13,713 nt of DNA, taken from assembly GCA_016932295.1 (NCBI GenBank), contig JAFGDC010000494.1:1-13713 (forward strand). The letters run 5' to 3'. Numbering within the stretch: position 1 is the stretch's first letter; each line of letters starts with the position of its first letter. The stretch is from a candidate division CSSED10-310 bacterium. GTDB lineage: Bacteria; CSSED10-310; JAFGDC01. A program made the translations under genes and the position numbers. This document shows, piece by piece, positions 1 through 7,269 of this stretch. The notes under the pieces are model-generated. The model searched no databases, was not told the origin of the DNA, and saw only the letters and a program-made list of their open reading frames with translations.

Positions 1-184
1 CGAAGGCCACCAGCAGGCGGTCGCTGCCAGCCGGCACGGTGAAGTCGCCGATGGTCTGCTGGACCGGATAGATGGCGCCTTCCGCCATGACATTGCTATC
101 GTAATCCACGGCCCCCGCTAATTCCGAATGCAGTGAAATCATGATCGAGAGCAAACATACCGTTGAAATGATGAGATTGCGCAC
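1..184 (-). CDS. Secreted protein of unknown function, N-terminal part only (runs off left edge)
   Basis: Sixty-one residues are readable from a GTG start at 184-182 to the window edge. They begin with a clear signal peptide: an Arg near the N-terminus, a hydrophobic core (LIISTVCLLSIMISL), then a plausible cleavage site near LAGA/VDYDS. The mature start contains TVPAGSDRLLVAF. This pattern (agsdRLLvv) is familiar from the first strands of beta-sandwich modules in bacterial extracellular proteins, so an exported surface or matrix protein is inferred. The GTG start is chosen because AAGGAAAGG lies just upstream, the signal peptide starts exactly there, and a TTGACT-N17-TATAGA promoter sits about 100 nt further up. 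An overlapping minus-strand frame starting at 437 has no signal peptide and looks spurious. Function is not recognisable from this fragment. Confidence 0.7.
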   Translation of the reverse strand, partial: MRNLIISTVCLLSIMISLHSELAGAVDYDSNVMAEGAIYPVQQTIGDFTVPAGSDRLLVAF

Positions 185-291
185 TGAACTGCCTTTCCTT
201 GATGGAGATCCGCAGGTGATCATGGAAACCGCCGTGCATCCGCTCGGGGTGATCGCCGCACTGTCGATTCTCCGATTCTCCAGAGGGGATT

Positions 292-320
292 TCTATAGTA
301 ATTCCAGATGATGAAGTCAA
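292..320 (-). promoter_or_regulatory. Sigma70-like promoter for the leftward secreted-protein gene
   Basis: On the minus strand the -35 TTGACT (320-315) is followed by a 17-nt spacer and the -10 TATAGA (297-292). The spacing is ideal. Transcription would begin near 285, giving a leader of about 100 nt before the GTG at 184. Confidence 0.6.
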
Positions 321-431
321 ACTTTTCGGTCCGATGATCGATGGCCGGGCATTGCAACGAGAGAAAACAGCATCTTTACATCGCATCCCGATCGCCATGA
401 TGGTTTGGAACAACCGGTATCGCTCCGCTGG

Positions 432-471
432 TTTCATCCTATGCTGCTTTATGCGGCATCGGCGGATGAAA
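432..471. repeat. Extended imperfect hairpin upstream of the giant gene
   Basis: The outer stem TTTCATCC (432-439) pairs perfectly with GGATGAAA (464-471). The inner stem ATGCTGC (441-447) pairs with GCGGCAT (453-459) through six Watson-Crick pairs and one G-T pair. The terminal loop is TTTAT, and a 1/4-nt internal loop separates the stems. It is not followed by a T-run on either strand and lies between two divergent promoters, so it is not an ordinary terminator. Its role is unknown: perhaps an operator, a cruciform or a short repeat element. Confidence 0.5.
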
Positions 472-492
472 AAGTGTAATCGAGGCAGTCAA

Positions 493-520
493 TTGACTTT
501 TGTCTCCAATGACGTATAAC
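493..520 (+). promoter_or_regulatory. Sigma70-like promoter of the giant surface-protein gene, overlapped by a palindrome
   Basis: The -35 TTGACT (493-498) is followed by a 16-nt spacer and the -10 TATAAC (515-520). Transcription would start near 527, leaving a leader of about 53 nt. The -35 hexamer is the right half of the perfect 12-bp palindrome AGTCAATTGACT (487-498), which is a plausible repressor or activator site. Confidence 0.6.
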
Positions 521-579
521 CCTAAGACTATTGCGAGGCAGGATTTGAGCCCTCAGCGCGTGAAACAAGGAGGACATGG

Positions 580-3500
580 GTGCATAATTATCGTAACTGT
601 TTGATATGTAGTATTTTATTGTGCCTTTTGGCAATTTCTCCCGGCGCCGGCATGGCCGGCTGGAGTTCTGATCCGGGAGACAATCCGCATGTGGCGCAGT
701 ACCAGGGCGATCAATGGTCTCATTCTTTCGTGCCATCGGATGATGGCGGTTATCTGGTGGTATGGCTGCATGGATACGATGACCGACAGGACGGAATTTA
801 CGCGCAGAAGATCGATGGTAACGGAGACCGGCGGTGGGGTGCCGACGGAGTCGGCGTATGCGTGGACCTGTGTCTGGGTGAGACTCCCAGAATTCTGCCG
901 GACGGCGCCGGCGGCGCGCTGGTTTTCTGGTTGGACCATCGCAACGATGCCTCGGAAGTGTGGGGTCAACGTTTGAATGCAGACGGATTGTCCATATGGG
1001 GCAGCGGGGGGGTCCGCTTTTCGGAACCTTCGAGTTATTCCGAGTGTTTGTTCGCCGTCACCGACGAAGCCGGTGGCGCGTATCTGGCCTGGGACGAGCA
1101 GGAGTCGGATGGTGGGGGGAGTCGCCAGACCACCGGTATTGTGTGCCAGCATGTGAACGGCAACGGCACCGCCTGGTCACTCCCGGTCGCCGCCGGTTCC
1201 ACCGGTGGTGAAGGGGTCAAGATCGCGGCGGATGGTTACGGGAATGCGGTGTTTGTCTGGGTGCAGTATAATGCCGGAACCGGTTCGGATATCCACGGCC
1301 AGAAGATCGGACCGGATGGCAGCCTGCTCTGGGGACCGGCGGGGATCATCGTGCATGGCGCCACCGGTGACCAGCATTGCCCGCGGATAGTGGCGGACGG
1401 CGCCGGAGGCGCGTTGTTCCTGTGGCTGGATCAGACGTATCGCACGGAGGAACTGAACATCATCCGCATCCAGTCCACCGGCACGCCGGCCTGGCCCGGT
1501 CCGCTCTATTTCGCCTGGAGCAACGTGGAACCGGCGCAACAGATGGTTTCCGACGGCATTGGCGGCGCTATCGTGACGTATTACGATTCGTATTATGACC
1601 AGATGTGCGCCCATCATATCTCTTCAACCGGGATCGATATGTGGGGCAAGGTGCGGTTGACCGAGGATCTGGCCATTGACAATCTCACCCGGCAGCCCAC
1701 GTACCTGGTATCCGATGGCGTGGGTGGTGCAATTGCCGTGGTCTGCATGCACGAGGAATACAGATACGGGACGGATATATACGCTGTGCGGCTAACTGCC
1801 GATGGCGATCTGCCCTGGGGGAGAAACGGCCGGATCCTGTCGGACGACGCGGACGGATTCCCGATGGAGGGACTCGCGGCGCCTTGTACGACCTCCTCGC
1901 CCGCCGGAGCGGTGGCGTGCTGGATCGATTACCGGCATGACACGGCCGAACTGTTCTACATGGGTATCAATGCCCATGGTATCCTCGGTGATCCCTGCTC
2001 GCCAACCACGTCAACCTGGAGTACGGATACGGAGGAGAACCTGAAAGTCAGCGAGGAGCAGAATTATCAATACAGCCACCAGATCGTCGCCGACGGCCTG
2101 GGTGGTTACCTCATTTCGTGGTTCCATGTGTCGCCGATGCGTCAGTTCGGCAACTATGCCCAGAAGCTGGATGCGTTCGGTTCACGCATGTGGGGGCCTG
2201 ACGGCATCGAACTGGGATTGGCGGTGTCGGAGGAAAACCCGCGCATGTGCGGTGACGGCACCGGCGGCGGAATTTTCTTCTGGGTGGATTATCGCAATGG
2301 CGGTCCCGAAGTCTGGGCGCAGCGGATCGGTGCTGACGGTTCCGAGCAGTGGACAACGGGCGGCATCCAGGTTTCACCTTCCGGTGAGGATGTGCAATGT
2401 CTTGACTGTGTCTCCGATGATGCCGGCGGTGCGTATATTGTATGGGTAGGCGGAGAGGAAACCCGGTTATCCTTCGGCGTACACTGCCAGCATCTCGACA
2501 GCGCCGGCAATCTGCTGTGGGCGGTTCCCGTCACTCAGGGTGGCGCCAGCAGCGAGGCGCAGAAAATCGCGGCGGACGGCTCGGGCGGCGCTATCATCAC
2601 CTGGAGCGAATGGGATGCGGTGTCGGCATCCGACATCTGGGCGCAGCGCATAACATTCACCGGCAGCCTGCTGTGGGGACCGGCCGGTGTCCGGGTATGC
2701 GGCGCCGGGAACGATCAGGCCTGCCCGCGGCTGGCGGGGACCGGCGACGGCGGTGCCCTGTTCCTGTGGCGTGACGGTCGCGGTGAGGGTGAGCAGTTGT
2801 ACATGCAGCGCCTCCTGCCGGCAGGAACCGCCGCCTGGGTAACCGACGGCGTGCCGGCCTCCGATGCGTGTTCCTGGATTGAAACCCATTCGTTCGACCT
2901 GGACGGCGCCGGCGGTGCCATCGCCACCTGGGTGTCCAGCGATGACAACGAACTGTATGCCCGCCGTATCGCCCTGGACGGCTCGGACAGTTGGGGGTTC
3001 AGCCTGGCGGTGAGCAGCTATGCCTACTGGGGGGTGGAACAGGCGTACAGCCCGCATGCCACGTTGTACGACGGGCTGGGCGGCGTTATCACGGCCTTCA
3101 CCGCCTTCAGGCCGGACCGCGGCGGATGGCTGCTCGTGGCGCAGCGCATCACTCACGACATGATACTGCCCTGGGGAGAATCCGGACGGATCCTCTGTGA
3201 CGATGTAGATGGCTCCCGCGAGGATGCCCGGCTGGCCGGTTGCAGCGGTGATGAAGGCGGCGTCCTGGCTTGCTGGCGGGATGATCGGATCCTTGCCGAT
3301 GCCTTGTACGTCATGGGGGTGACCACCTTCGGCCGCGTCGGAGCGCCGTGCGAGGACCTGACCACGGAGTGGAGCACCGATCCCGGGGAAAACCTTCGCG
3401 TGACGGCGACCACCATTGGTCAGTACGGGCACCGTATCGTCGCGGACGGCACGGGCGGCTTCATTATCTGCTGGAATCATGAAAGCGAACCCAACCGGCT

Positions 3501-5067
3501 GGACCTGGCGGTCTGCGCCCAGCGGTTCGATTTCACCGGTAACCGCGCCTGGGGACCGGAGGGATTGACCCTGCGGGCGCAGAGTTCCTGGCTGGGGCAG
3601 TCCCGCGTCATTCCTGATGGCGTCGGCGGCGGTTTCATCATCTGGGTGGACTCGCGGGATGAAGAGGCAAATCTCTACGGCCAGCACGTGGATGCTGCCG
3701 GGACGCCGCTGTGGAGCGCCGGCGGTATCCCCCTGTCGCCTTCCGGCATCGAGGTGCAATGTCCGTTCGCGGTACCCGACAACTCGGGTGGATTCTACGT
3801 ATCCTGGCATACCTACGGTCTTGGACCACGGCAGCCGACCGGCGTGTTCTGCCACAGAATAGCCTCCGACGGCAGCCAGGTCTGGCTCCAGCCACTTAAC
3901 CTCTCAGCGGCCTCCGAAGGCTCCATCAAAATCACCGCTGAAGGGGCCGGTGGAGCCATCATCACCTGGTTGGAATACGATCCCCTGACCGGCACCGATA
4001 TCATGGCGCAACGCGTTGATTCCACCGGCGCCATGCTCTGGGGTGCGACGCCTGTGGCGGTCTGTGATGCGGACGAATATCAGTACTGCCCGAGGGTGAC
4101 CGCCACGGGTGACGGCGGCGGCCTGTTCCTGTGGAGCGATCAGCGGTCCAACATGGGAGCGGATGTGTACATGCAGAAAATCAACGCCAATGGCACTGCG
4201 GCCTGGGCAGATGACGGCATCCTGGTTTCCGCGGGCCTGGAGGAAGAGGTGTACGCACACGCGTTTACTTCCGACGGAGCCGGTGGCGCCATCGTGACCT
4301 GGCTCGTGTATGACGACAGCAATGCCTATGCGTGCCGCATCACCGCGGCCGGCACGCCGGCCTGGCCCATCATTCCGTTGACCTCACAGGCCATGGTGAT
4401 GGATGCATCCTATTCACCCGATCAGACGGTGAGCGACGGCGAGGGCGGCGCCATCACCTTTTTCACTACCGGGGAGGAAGAACGGAGCGGCATCGAAATA
4501 GTCGCCCAGCGGATCACCCAGGACGGCATGCTGCCCTGGGGCGCGGATGGGATAGTGCTCAGTCCCGGCGAACCCATGTACCGGTCCTGCGCCCGTGCCG
4601 CGGCCTGCGGTCCCGGCCAGTCCGGCGCGCTGGCCTGCTGGTGGGATGAACGCGAGACGGACGAGGTGCAGGTCCATGCCCTGTATGTGATGGGTGTCAC
4701 AGGTGACGGTGTGTTCGGTGCACCCTGCGGCGAACCAGCCACTCCGACGCCGGTGCCCACTGAAACACCTGCTCCGACCCTGACTCCCGAACCCCTCCTG
4801 ACCCCCGAACCGACGATGACTCCGGAACCCAGCCCCACCAATTCTCCGGAACCCACAGTGACCCCCGAACCGACTGACACGCCGGTCCCAACTCCGACTC
4901 CAACCACTCCCCCCACGGCAACACCGATCTCCACCAATACTCCAGTGGAGACGCCCACTCCCACCGTGCCGCCGACCCCGGCCCCGGTACCAACCAGCGG
5001 ACCGGCAGGTGCCGCCGTATTGCTCGGTGCCCTTGCCCTGTTACTGAAGCGCACCAGGCGCCGCTGA
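580..5067 (+). CDS. Giant secreted protein: three eight-repeat (propeller-like) domains, Thr/Pro stalk, C-terminal membrane/sorting anchor
   Basis: The 1495-residue protein starts at GTG 580, with AAGGAGG at 567-573. The nearby ATG at 576 is out of frame and stops at once. Residues 1-26 form a signal peptide (CLICSILLCLLAI core). Three homologous domains follow at about 28-479, 480-930 and 931-1387, each opening with WS(S/T)D..EN. Each domain contains eight repeats of about 50-60 residues following a pattern like ADGAGGA-hydrophobic-W.D.R...D(I/V)YAQR(I/L)...G...WG..G. This would suit one eight-bladed beta-propeller per domain; the fold is an inference. Residues 1388-1470 form a Thr/Pro/Glu stalk. 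The C-terminus is VPTSGPAG, a hydrophobic helix (about 1477-1489) and the tail KRTRRR, resembling PEP-CTERM-like sorting tails. It probably sits on the cell surface as an adhesin or binding protein. The ligand is unknown and I see no catalytic motif. Confidence 0.9.
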   Translation: MHNYRNCLICSILLCLLAISPGAGMAGWSSDPGDNPHVAQYQGDQWSHSFVPSDDGGYLVVWLHGYDDRQDGIYAQKIDGNGDRRWGADGVGVCVDLCLGETPRILPDGAGGALVFWLDHRNDASEVWGQRLNADGLSIWGSGGVRFSEPSSYSECLFAVTDEAGGAYLAWDEQESDGGGSRQTTGIVCQHVNGNGTAWSLPVAAGSTGGEGVKIAADGYGNAVFVWVQYNAGTGSDIHGQKIGPDGSLLWGPAGIIVHGATGDQHCPRIVADGAGGALFLWLDQTYRTEELNIIRIQSTGTPAWPGPLYFAWSNVEPAQQMVSDGIGGAIVTYYDSYYDQMCAHHISSTGIDMWGKVRLTEDLAIDNLTRQPTYLVSDGVGGAIAVVCMHEEYRYGTDIYAVRLTADGDLPWGRNGRILSDDADGFPMEGLAAPCTTSSPAGAVACWIDYRHDTAELFYMGINAHGILGDPCSPTTSTWSTDTEENLKVSEEQNYQYSHQIVADGLGGYLISWFHVSPMRQFGNYAQKLDAFGSRMWGPDGIELGLAVSEENPRMCGDGTGGGIFFWVDYRNGGPEVWAQRIGADGSEQWTTGGIQVSPSGEDVQCLDCVSDDAGGAYIVWVGGEETRLSFGVHCQHLDSAGNLLWAVPVTQGGASSEAQKIAADGSGGAIITWSEWDAVSASDIWAQRITFTGSLLWGPAGVRVCGAGNDQACPRLAGTGDGGALFLWRDGRGEGEQLYMQRLLPAGTAAWVTDGVPASDACSWIETHSFDLDGAGGAIATWVSSDDNELYARRIALDGSDSWGFSLAVSSYAYWGVEQAYSPHATLYDGLGGVITAFTAFRPDRGGWLLVAQRITHDMILPWGESGRILCDDVDGSREDARLAGCSGDEGGVLACWRDDRILADALYVMGVTTFGRVGAPCEDLTTEWSTDPGENLRVTATTIGQYGHRIVADGTGGFIICWNHESEPNRLDLAVCAQRFDFTGNRAWGPEGLTLRAQSSWLGQSRVIPDGVGGGFIIWVDSRDEEANLYGQHVDAAGTPLWSAGGIPLSPSGIEVQCPFAVPDNSGGFYVSWHTYGLGPRQPTGVFCHRIASDGSQVWLQPLNLSAASEGSIKITAEGAGGAIITWLEYDPLTGTDIMAQRVDSTGAMLWGATPVAVCDADEYQYCPRVTATGDGGGLFLWSDQRSNMGADVYMQKINANGTAAWADDGILVSAGLEEEVYAHAFTSDGAGGAIVTWLVYDDSNAYACRITAAGTPAWPIIPLTSQAMVMDASYSPDQTVSDGEGGAITFFTTGEEERSGIEIVAQRITQDGMLPWGADGIVLSPGEPMYRSCARAAACGPGQSGALACWWDERETDEVQVHALYVMGVTGDGVFGAPCGEPATPTPVPTETPAPTLTPEPLLTPEPTMTPEPSPTNSPEPTVTPEPTDTPVPTPTPTTPPTATPISTNTPVETPTPTVPPTPAPVPTSGPAGAAVLLGALALLLKRTRRR
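661..4740 (+). repeat. Three tandem coding repeats of about 1355 bp, each encoding eight sub-repeats
   Basis: Unit boundaries fall at TGG codons at 661, 2017 and 3370, giving units of 1356, 1353 and about 1371 bp. Equivalent sub-repeats resemble one another across units more than they resemble neighbours within a unit. For example, sub-repeat c carries (V/H/F)C(Q/H) in all three, and sub-repeat h carries ACW.(D) followed by (D/A)PC. The likely history is therefore duplication of a finished eight-repeat domain rather than step-by-step growth. The sequences have diverged, so there is no long exact DNA repeat. Confidence 0.85.
4741..4992 (+). repeat. Low-complexity Thr/Pro(Glu) stalk coding repeat
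   Basis: Short imperfect units such as TPEPT, TPTP and PVPT encode a proline-rich, probably extended and possibly O-glycosylated linker. It separates the repeat domains from the C-terminal anchor of the giant protein. Confidence 0.85.
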
Positions 5068-5446
5068 GGAGGAACGCAAAAACAGGTCGTCAGTTTGCGT
5101 CTCTGGAACAGACCGTTCCGGCGATTTTGCTCCGGTTGGGTTCATCGAAGACAGGAAAAGGAAACACCATATCCAGATAGCGACTCTGCACCACTGCCAC
5201 GGAATTCGAACAGGGGCAACGGACGTGTATCTGGAGAAATTCGTTCCGAGAAAACTGTAACACCTCGGCATTACACGCAGTGGAGACCGGATGCTCAGTG
5301 TGAAGAAATCTTTCCTGCAAGGCACGCGTCCTAGAGATCTCCAGTCTCCACCATATCGGCGGCGCGGCGCTCTCGCCGGTCGTCCTGACTCCGACGATGG
5401 AATCGGCTGTTACCTGCCGGTAGGATTCATGCCCGTTATCCGGCAA
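5068..5446. other. Convergent intergenic region
   Basis: These 379 bp lie between the stop codons of two convergent stalked surface-protein genes. They contain a 7-bp stem ACGCAAA/TTTGCGT (5074-5080 with 5094-5100), a weak terminator-like hairpin at 5103-5128, and a 6-bp stem TGCCGG/CCGGCA (5415-5420 with 5440-5445) beside the minus-strand stop. Open frames here (5095-5334 plus, 5090-5446 minus) have no ribosome binding site and no protein-like features. I see no gene in it. Confidence 0.5.
5103..5128 (+). terminator. Possible weak terminator after the giant gene
   Basis: The stem CTGGAAC/GTTCCGG (5103-5109 with 5115-5121, one T-G pair) has a 5-nt loop and is followed by CGATTTT. A second hairpin (5074-5100) lies directly before it. 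The T-tract is short, so efficiency is doubtful. Confidence 0.3.
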
Positions 5447-6826
5447 TCAGGACCATCTTGATCCGACCACTCTGGTGCCTGACATCAAGAGTGTAGCCAG
5501 GCTGAGCAGCAGTGCTACCCCGATTCCGGAGAACGCCGGGACAAATGGTGCGGTAGGGGTTGGCGTGGGGGTGCCTGTCTCTGCCGGCGTCTCCGTGGGG
5601 ACGGCTGTCGGGGAGGCAGTCGCCGTCGGCGATGCTGTCGGGGTGAGGGATGGATGGAGCGTCGGGCTGCAGGTTGGCGTGCTGGTAGGTGACATGGTCG
5701 GGGAGAGTGTGCTGGTGGGTGTCAACGTGGGTGAGATGGTCGGCGTGAGTGATGGTGTTTCAGTTGGGCACGGGGTCATCGAGGGCGGAACCGGAGTGGC
5801 GGTCGGCTCAGGGGTCGGGATCGATGACTCCGGCTGCCAGGCCAACTCGGGCAGCCCGCCGGGTACTTCGCGCCAGATCCCGGTATTCGCGGTGAAATCC
5901 CAACTGGACATGGGCGCGTTCCCGGAATCGTAGAAATAGGACTCATCATTGTTGATCCGCCCGCAATCATCGTTGCCTGGTCCACCTGTCCAGATACCGC
6001 CGAACATGTCACAGCATTCGGGATCGCTGCACCATTCAGCGAATTCACAACGGTAATCCTCGAAGTAGCAATCTTCTGCATCATCGCCCGGAATGTCATT
6101 CCAGTAGCAGTTCAACAGCGTTCCTTCGAATTCGCCCACAACTCCTCCGACCTTGCTGGTGCCAGTCACTGTTCCCGTGGAAAAGCAACCAGTAACCGAA
6201 CCTTCGCTCTTGCCAGCGACCCCGGCCACCTGGTCGTTCGGGATCGCCACGCTCATGTTGCCATAGGACTTTTCTATGGTGCCGTTACTGCGTCCCGCCA
6301 GACCGCCGGTGATGGAGTTGGTGCCGGTGACGGCGCCGTCAGTTGCGTAACAATTACTGATGGTTCCATCATTCCATCCGACGATCGCCCCCACATAGGC
6401 ATTTCCGACTATTTCGCCGGTTACATAGCAGCATTCGATTCTGCCGCTGGAACCTGTTCCGCCGGCAATGGCAGCGACATTCCAGTGACCGGTGATCGAA
6501 ACGTCCACCAGGCCGAGGTTGCGGACAGTTCCGCTGACTCCAGAGAACAGTCCTGTGCTGTCACCGCGGTTGATGTACAGTCCGGTTATCGTATGGCCAT
6601 TGCCCTCGAAAATACCAGACAGACTCACCGGCGCGAATCCGGAACCGGTCTGGTAATTAACGAAGCCTACACTGGTCTCGTCCAGATCATTGTCCAAGTA
6701 CACCGTCTCTGAACCATGGGAGTTCACTGCCTGAAGTTCGTCCCAGTTTGTGACGTGATATTCTGCCGCTGCTGCGGATGCGAGGAATGGGATCAGAAAG
6801 CCTGCGATGAGACTCAGACGATTCAT
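5447..6826 (-). CDS. GLUG-repeat surface protein with Cys-rich insert, Thr/Pro stalk and C-terminal anchor
   Basis: The protein has 459 residues from ATG 6826, with AGGAGA six bases upstream. A longer frame (start 6865) would put 13 extra residues ahead of the signal peptide. Residues 1-21 are a signal peptide (ending ASAAAA). [15 protein letters not shown] (71-85) leads into about five GLUG-type repeats (about 93-240; examples [16 protein letters not shown] and [15 protein letters not shown]), a motif of bacterial surface adhesins and some extracellular proteases. A Cys/Asp-rich insert occupies about 245-292. After it the usual GLUG ending resumes (YFYDSGNAP...WDF....W), finishing at LPELAW (325-330). 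A Thr/Pro/Ser stalk (336-428), a hydrophobic helix (431-449) and an Arg-containing tail follow. It shares its anchor plan with the convergent giant protein. A surface adhesin or structural protein is inferred; no enzyme motif is visible. Confidence 0.88.
   Translation of the reverse strand: MNRLSLIAGFLIPFLASAAAAEYHVTNWDELQAVNSHGSETVYLDNDLDETSVGFVNYQTGSGFAPVSLSGIFEGNGHTITGLYINRGDSTGLFSGVSGTVRNLGLVDVSITGHWNVAAIAGGTGSSGRIECCYVTGEIVGNAYVGAIVGWNDGTISNCYATDGAVTGTNSITGGLAGRSNGTIEKSYGNMSVAIPNDQVAGVAGKSEGSVTGCFSTGTVTGTSKVGGVVGEFEGTLLNCYWNDIPGDDAEDCYFEDYRCEFAEWCSDPECCDMFGGIWTGGPGNDDCGRINNDESYFYDSGNAPMSSWDFTANTGIWREVPGGLPELAWQPESSIPTPEPTATPVPPSMTPCPTETPSLTPTISPTLTPTSTLSPTMSPTSTPTCSPTLHPSLTPTASPTATASPTAVPTETPAETGTPTPTPTAPFVPAFSGIGVALLLSLATLLMSGTRVVGSRWS
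5543..5821 (-). repeat. Low-complexity Thr/Pro/Ser stalk coding repeat
   Basis: Imperfect units of the type SPT, TPT and LTPT encode residues 336-428 of the GLUG protein, an extended linker before the membrane anchor. It is richer in Ser than the stalk of the giant protein, so the two stalks appear to have arisen or drifted separately. Confidence 0.85.
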
Positions 6827-7269
6827 TGGGATTCTCCTAAAGAAATCGCCGTCACATTCTCCCAAAACAGCCCTTGGAATAATTCACTTGACCGAACGAC
6901 CACTGGGCGGAGACGGATGGCGGCGGTGCGTTAACGAATAGGCCAGCGAGTGTGCGACATACTAATGCTTGAACGAATGGAGGTCAACATTCTCTCTCGT
7001 GCACACATGTCTTTCATGAATGAGTACCTGGTTTCTCCCGATGAACGGATCGTATTGGAGCGTTACCTCATTGAGATTATCGCACAGCCATGCGACGGCT
7101 CCTCCACTTCATATGGGTAATCCTGCCCGGCCATGAATCCGTGTTGATGGGTGATTCGCAAGTTCGTTTGAATCGTTGCGACAGCATCGGGTGACGAAGC
7201 ATGTAACCCTGTTGAATGTTGGCTGCACCCGAATTTGTGCCGTTCTGAACATAGGCGACAGGTGCATTC
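6827..7269. other. Intergenic region upstream of the GLUG gene and downstream of the four-gene operon
   Basis: These 443 bp separate two minus-strand transcription units. The only signal I can defend is a promoter-like TTGACC-N17-TAGTAT on the minus strand at 6959-6987. A 51-codon plus-strand open frame (6965-7120) has no ribosome binding site. No clear T-tailed terminator follows the operon; a small GATTC/GAATC stem (7153-7157 with 7170-7174) is weak. Confidence 0.5.
6959..6987 (-). promoter_or_regulatory. Possible promoter of the GLUG surface-protein gene
   Basis: On the minus strand TTGACC (6987-6982) is followed by a 17-nt spacer and TAGTAT (6964-6959). The -35 matches consensus at five of six positions and the -10 at four of six. 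The leader to ATG 6826 would be about 125 nt. Confidence 0.35.

Larger units (their letters stand above)
185..579. other. Divergent intergenic region with two promoters and a hairpin
   Basis: These 395 bp separate two divergent secreted-protein genes. The region holds a minus-strand promoter (292-320), an extended hairpin (432-471) and a plus-strand promoter (493-520) overlapping a 12-bp palindrome. The 61-codon and 113-codon open frames that cross it lack ribosome binding sites and protein-like composition, and I do not call them genes. Confidence 0.6.

Noticed and set aside
96..437. Minus-strand open frame (113 codons) covering the left intergenic region
   Set aside because: The alternative frame from GTG 184 has a signal peptide, a ribosome binding site and an upstream promoter, whereas this frame has none and would run across that promoter.
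2467..3855. Long minus-strand open frame (462 codons) inside the giant gene
   Set aside because: It is antisense to a strongly protein-like, repeat-bearing frame and is composed of Arg/Gly/Ala/Pro-rich sequence without domains. It is a by-product of the codon bias of the repeats.
4741..4992. Periodic short repeats that might suggest a CRISPR or VNTR array
   Set aside because: The periodicity is codon-level (Thr-Pro) inside an intact reading frame, with no fixed spacer and repeat lengths.
4422..5054. Minus-strand Gly/Val-rich open frame (210 codons) with repeats such as VGVGVGTGV
   Set aside because: It is the antisense reading of the Thr/Pro stalk codons, not an elastin-like protein. The same artefact appears opposite the second stalk at 5475-5933.
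5090..5446. Minus-strand open frame (118 codons) directly downstream of the GLUG gene
   Set aside because: It has no ribosome binding site, no domain and irregular composition, and it lies in a convergent intergenic region.
6965..7120. Fifty-one-codon plus-strand open frame beginning MLERMEVN, with helix-like composition
   Set aside because: It has no ribosome binding site before either ATG, overlaps the candidate GLUG-gene promoter, and its third codon positions look unlike the neighbouring genes. Probably chance.
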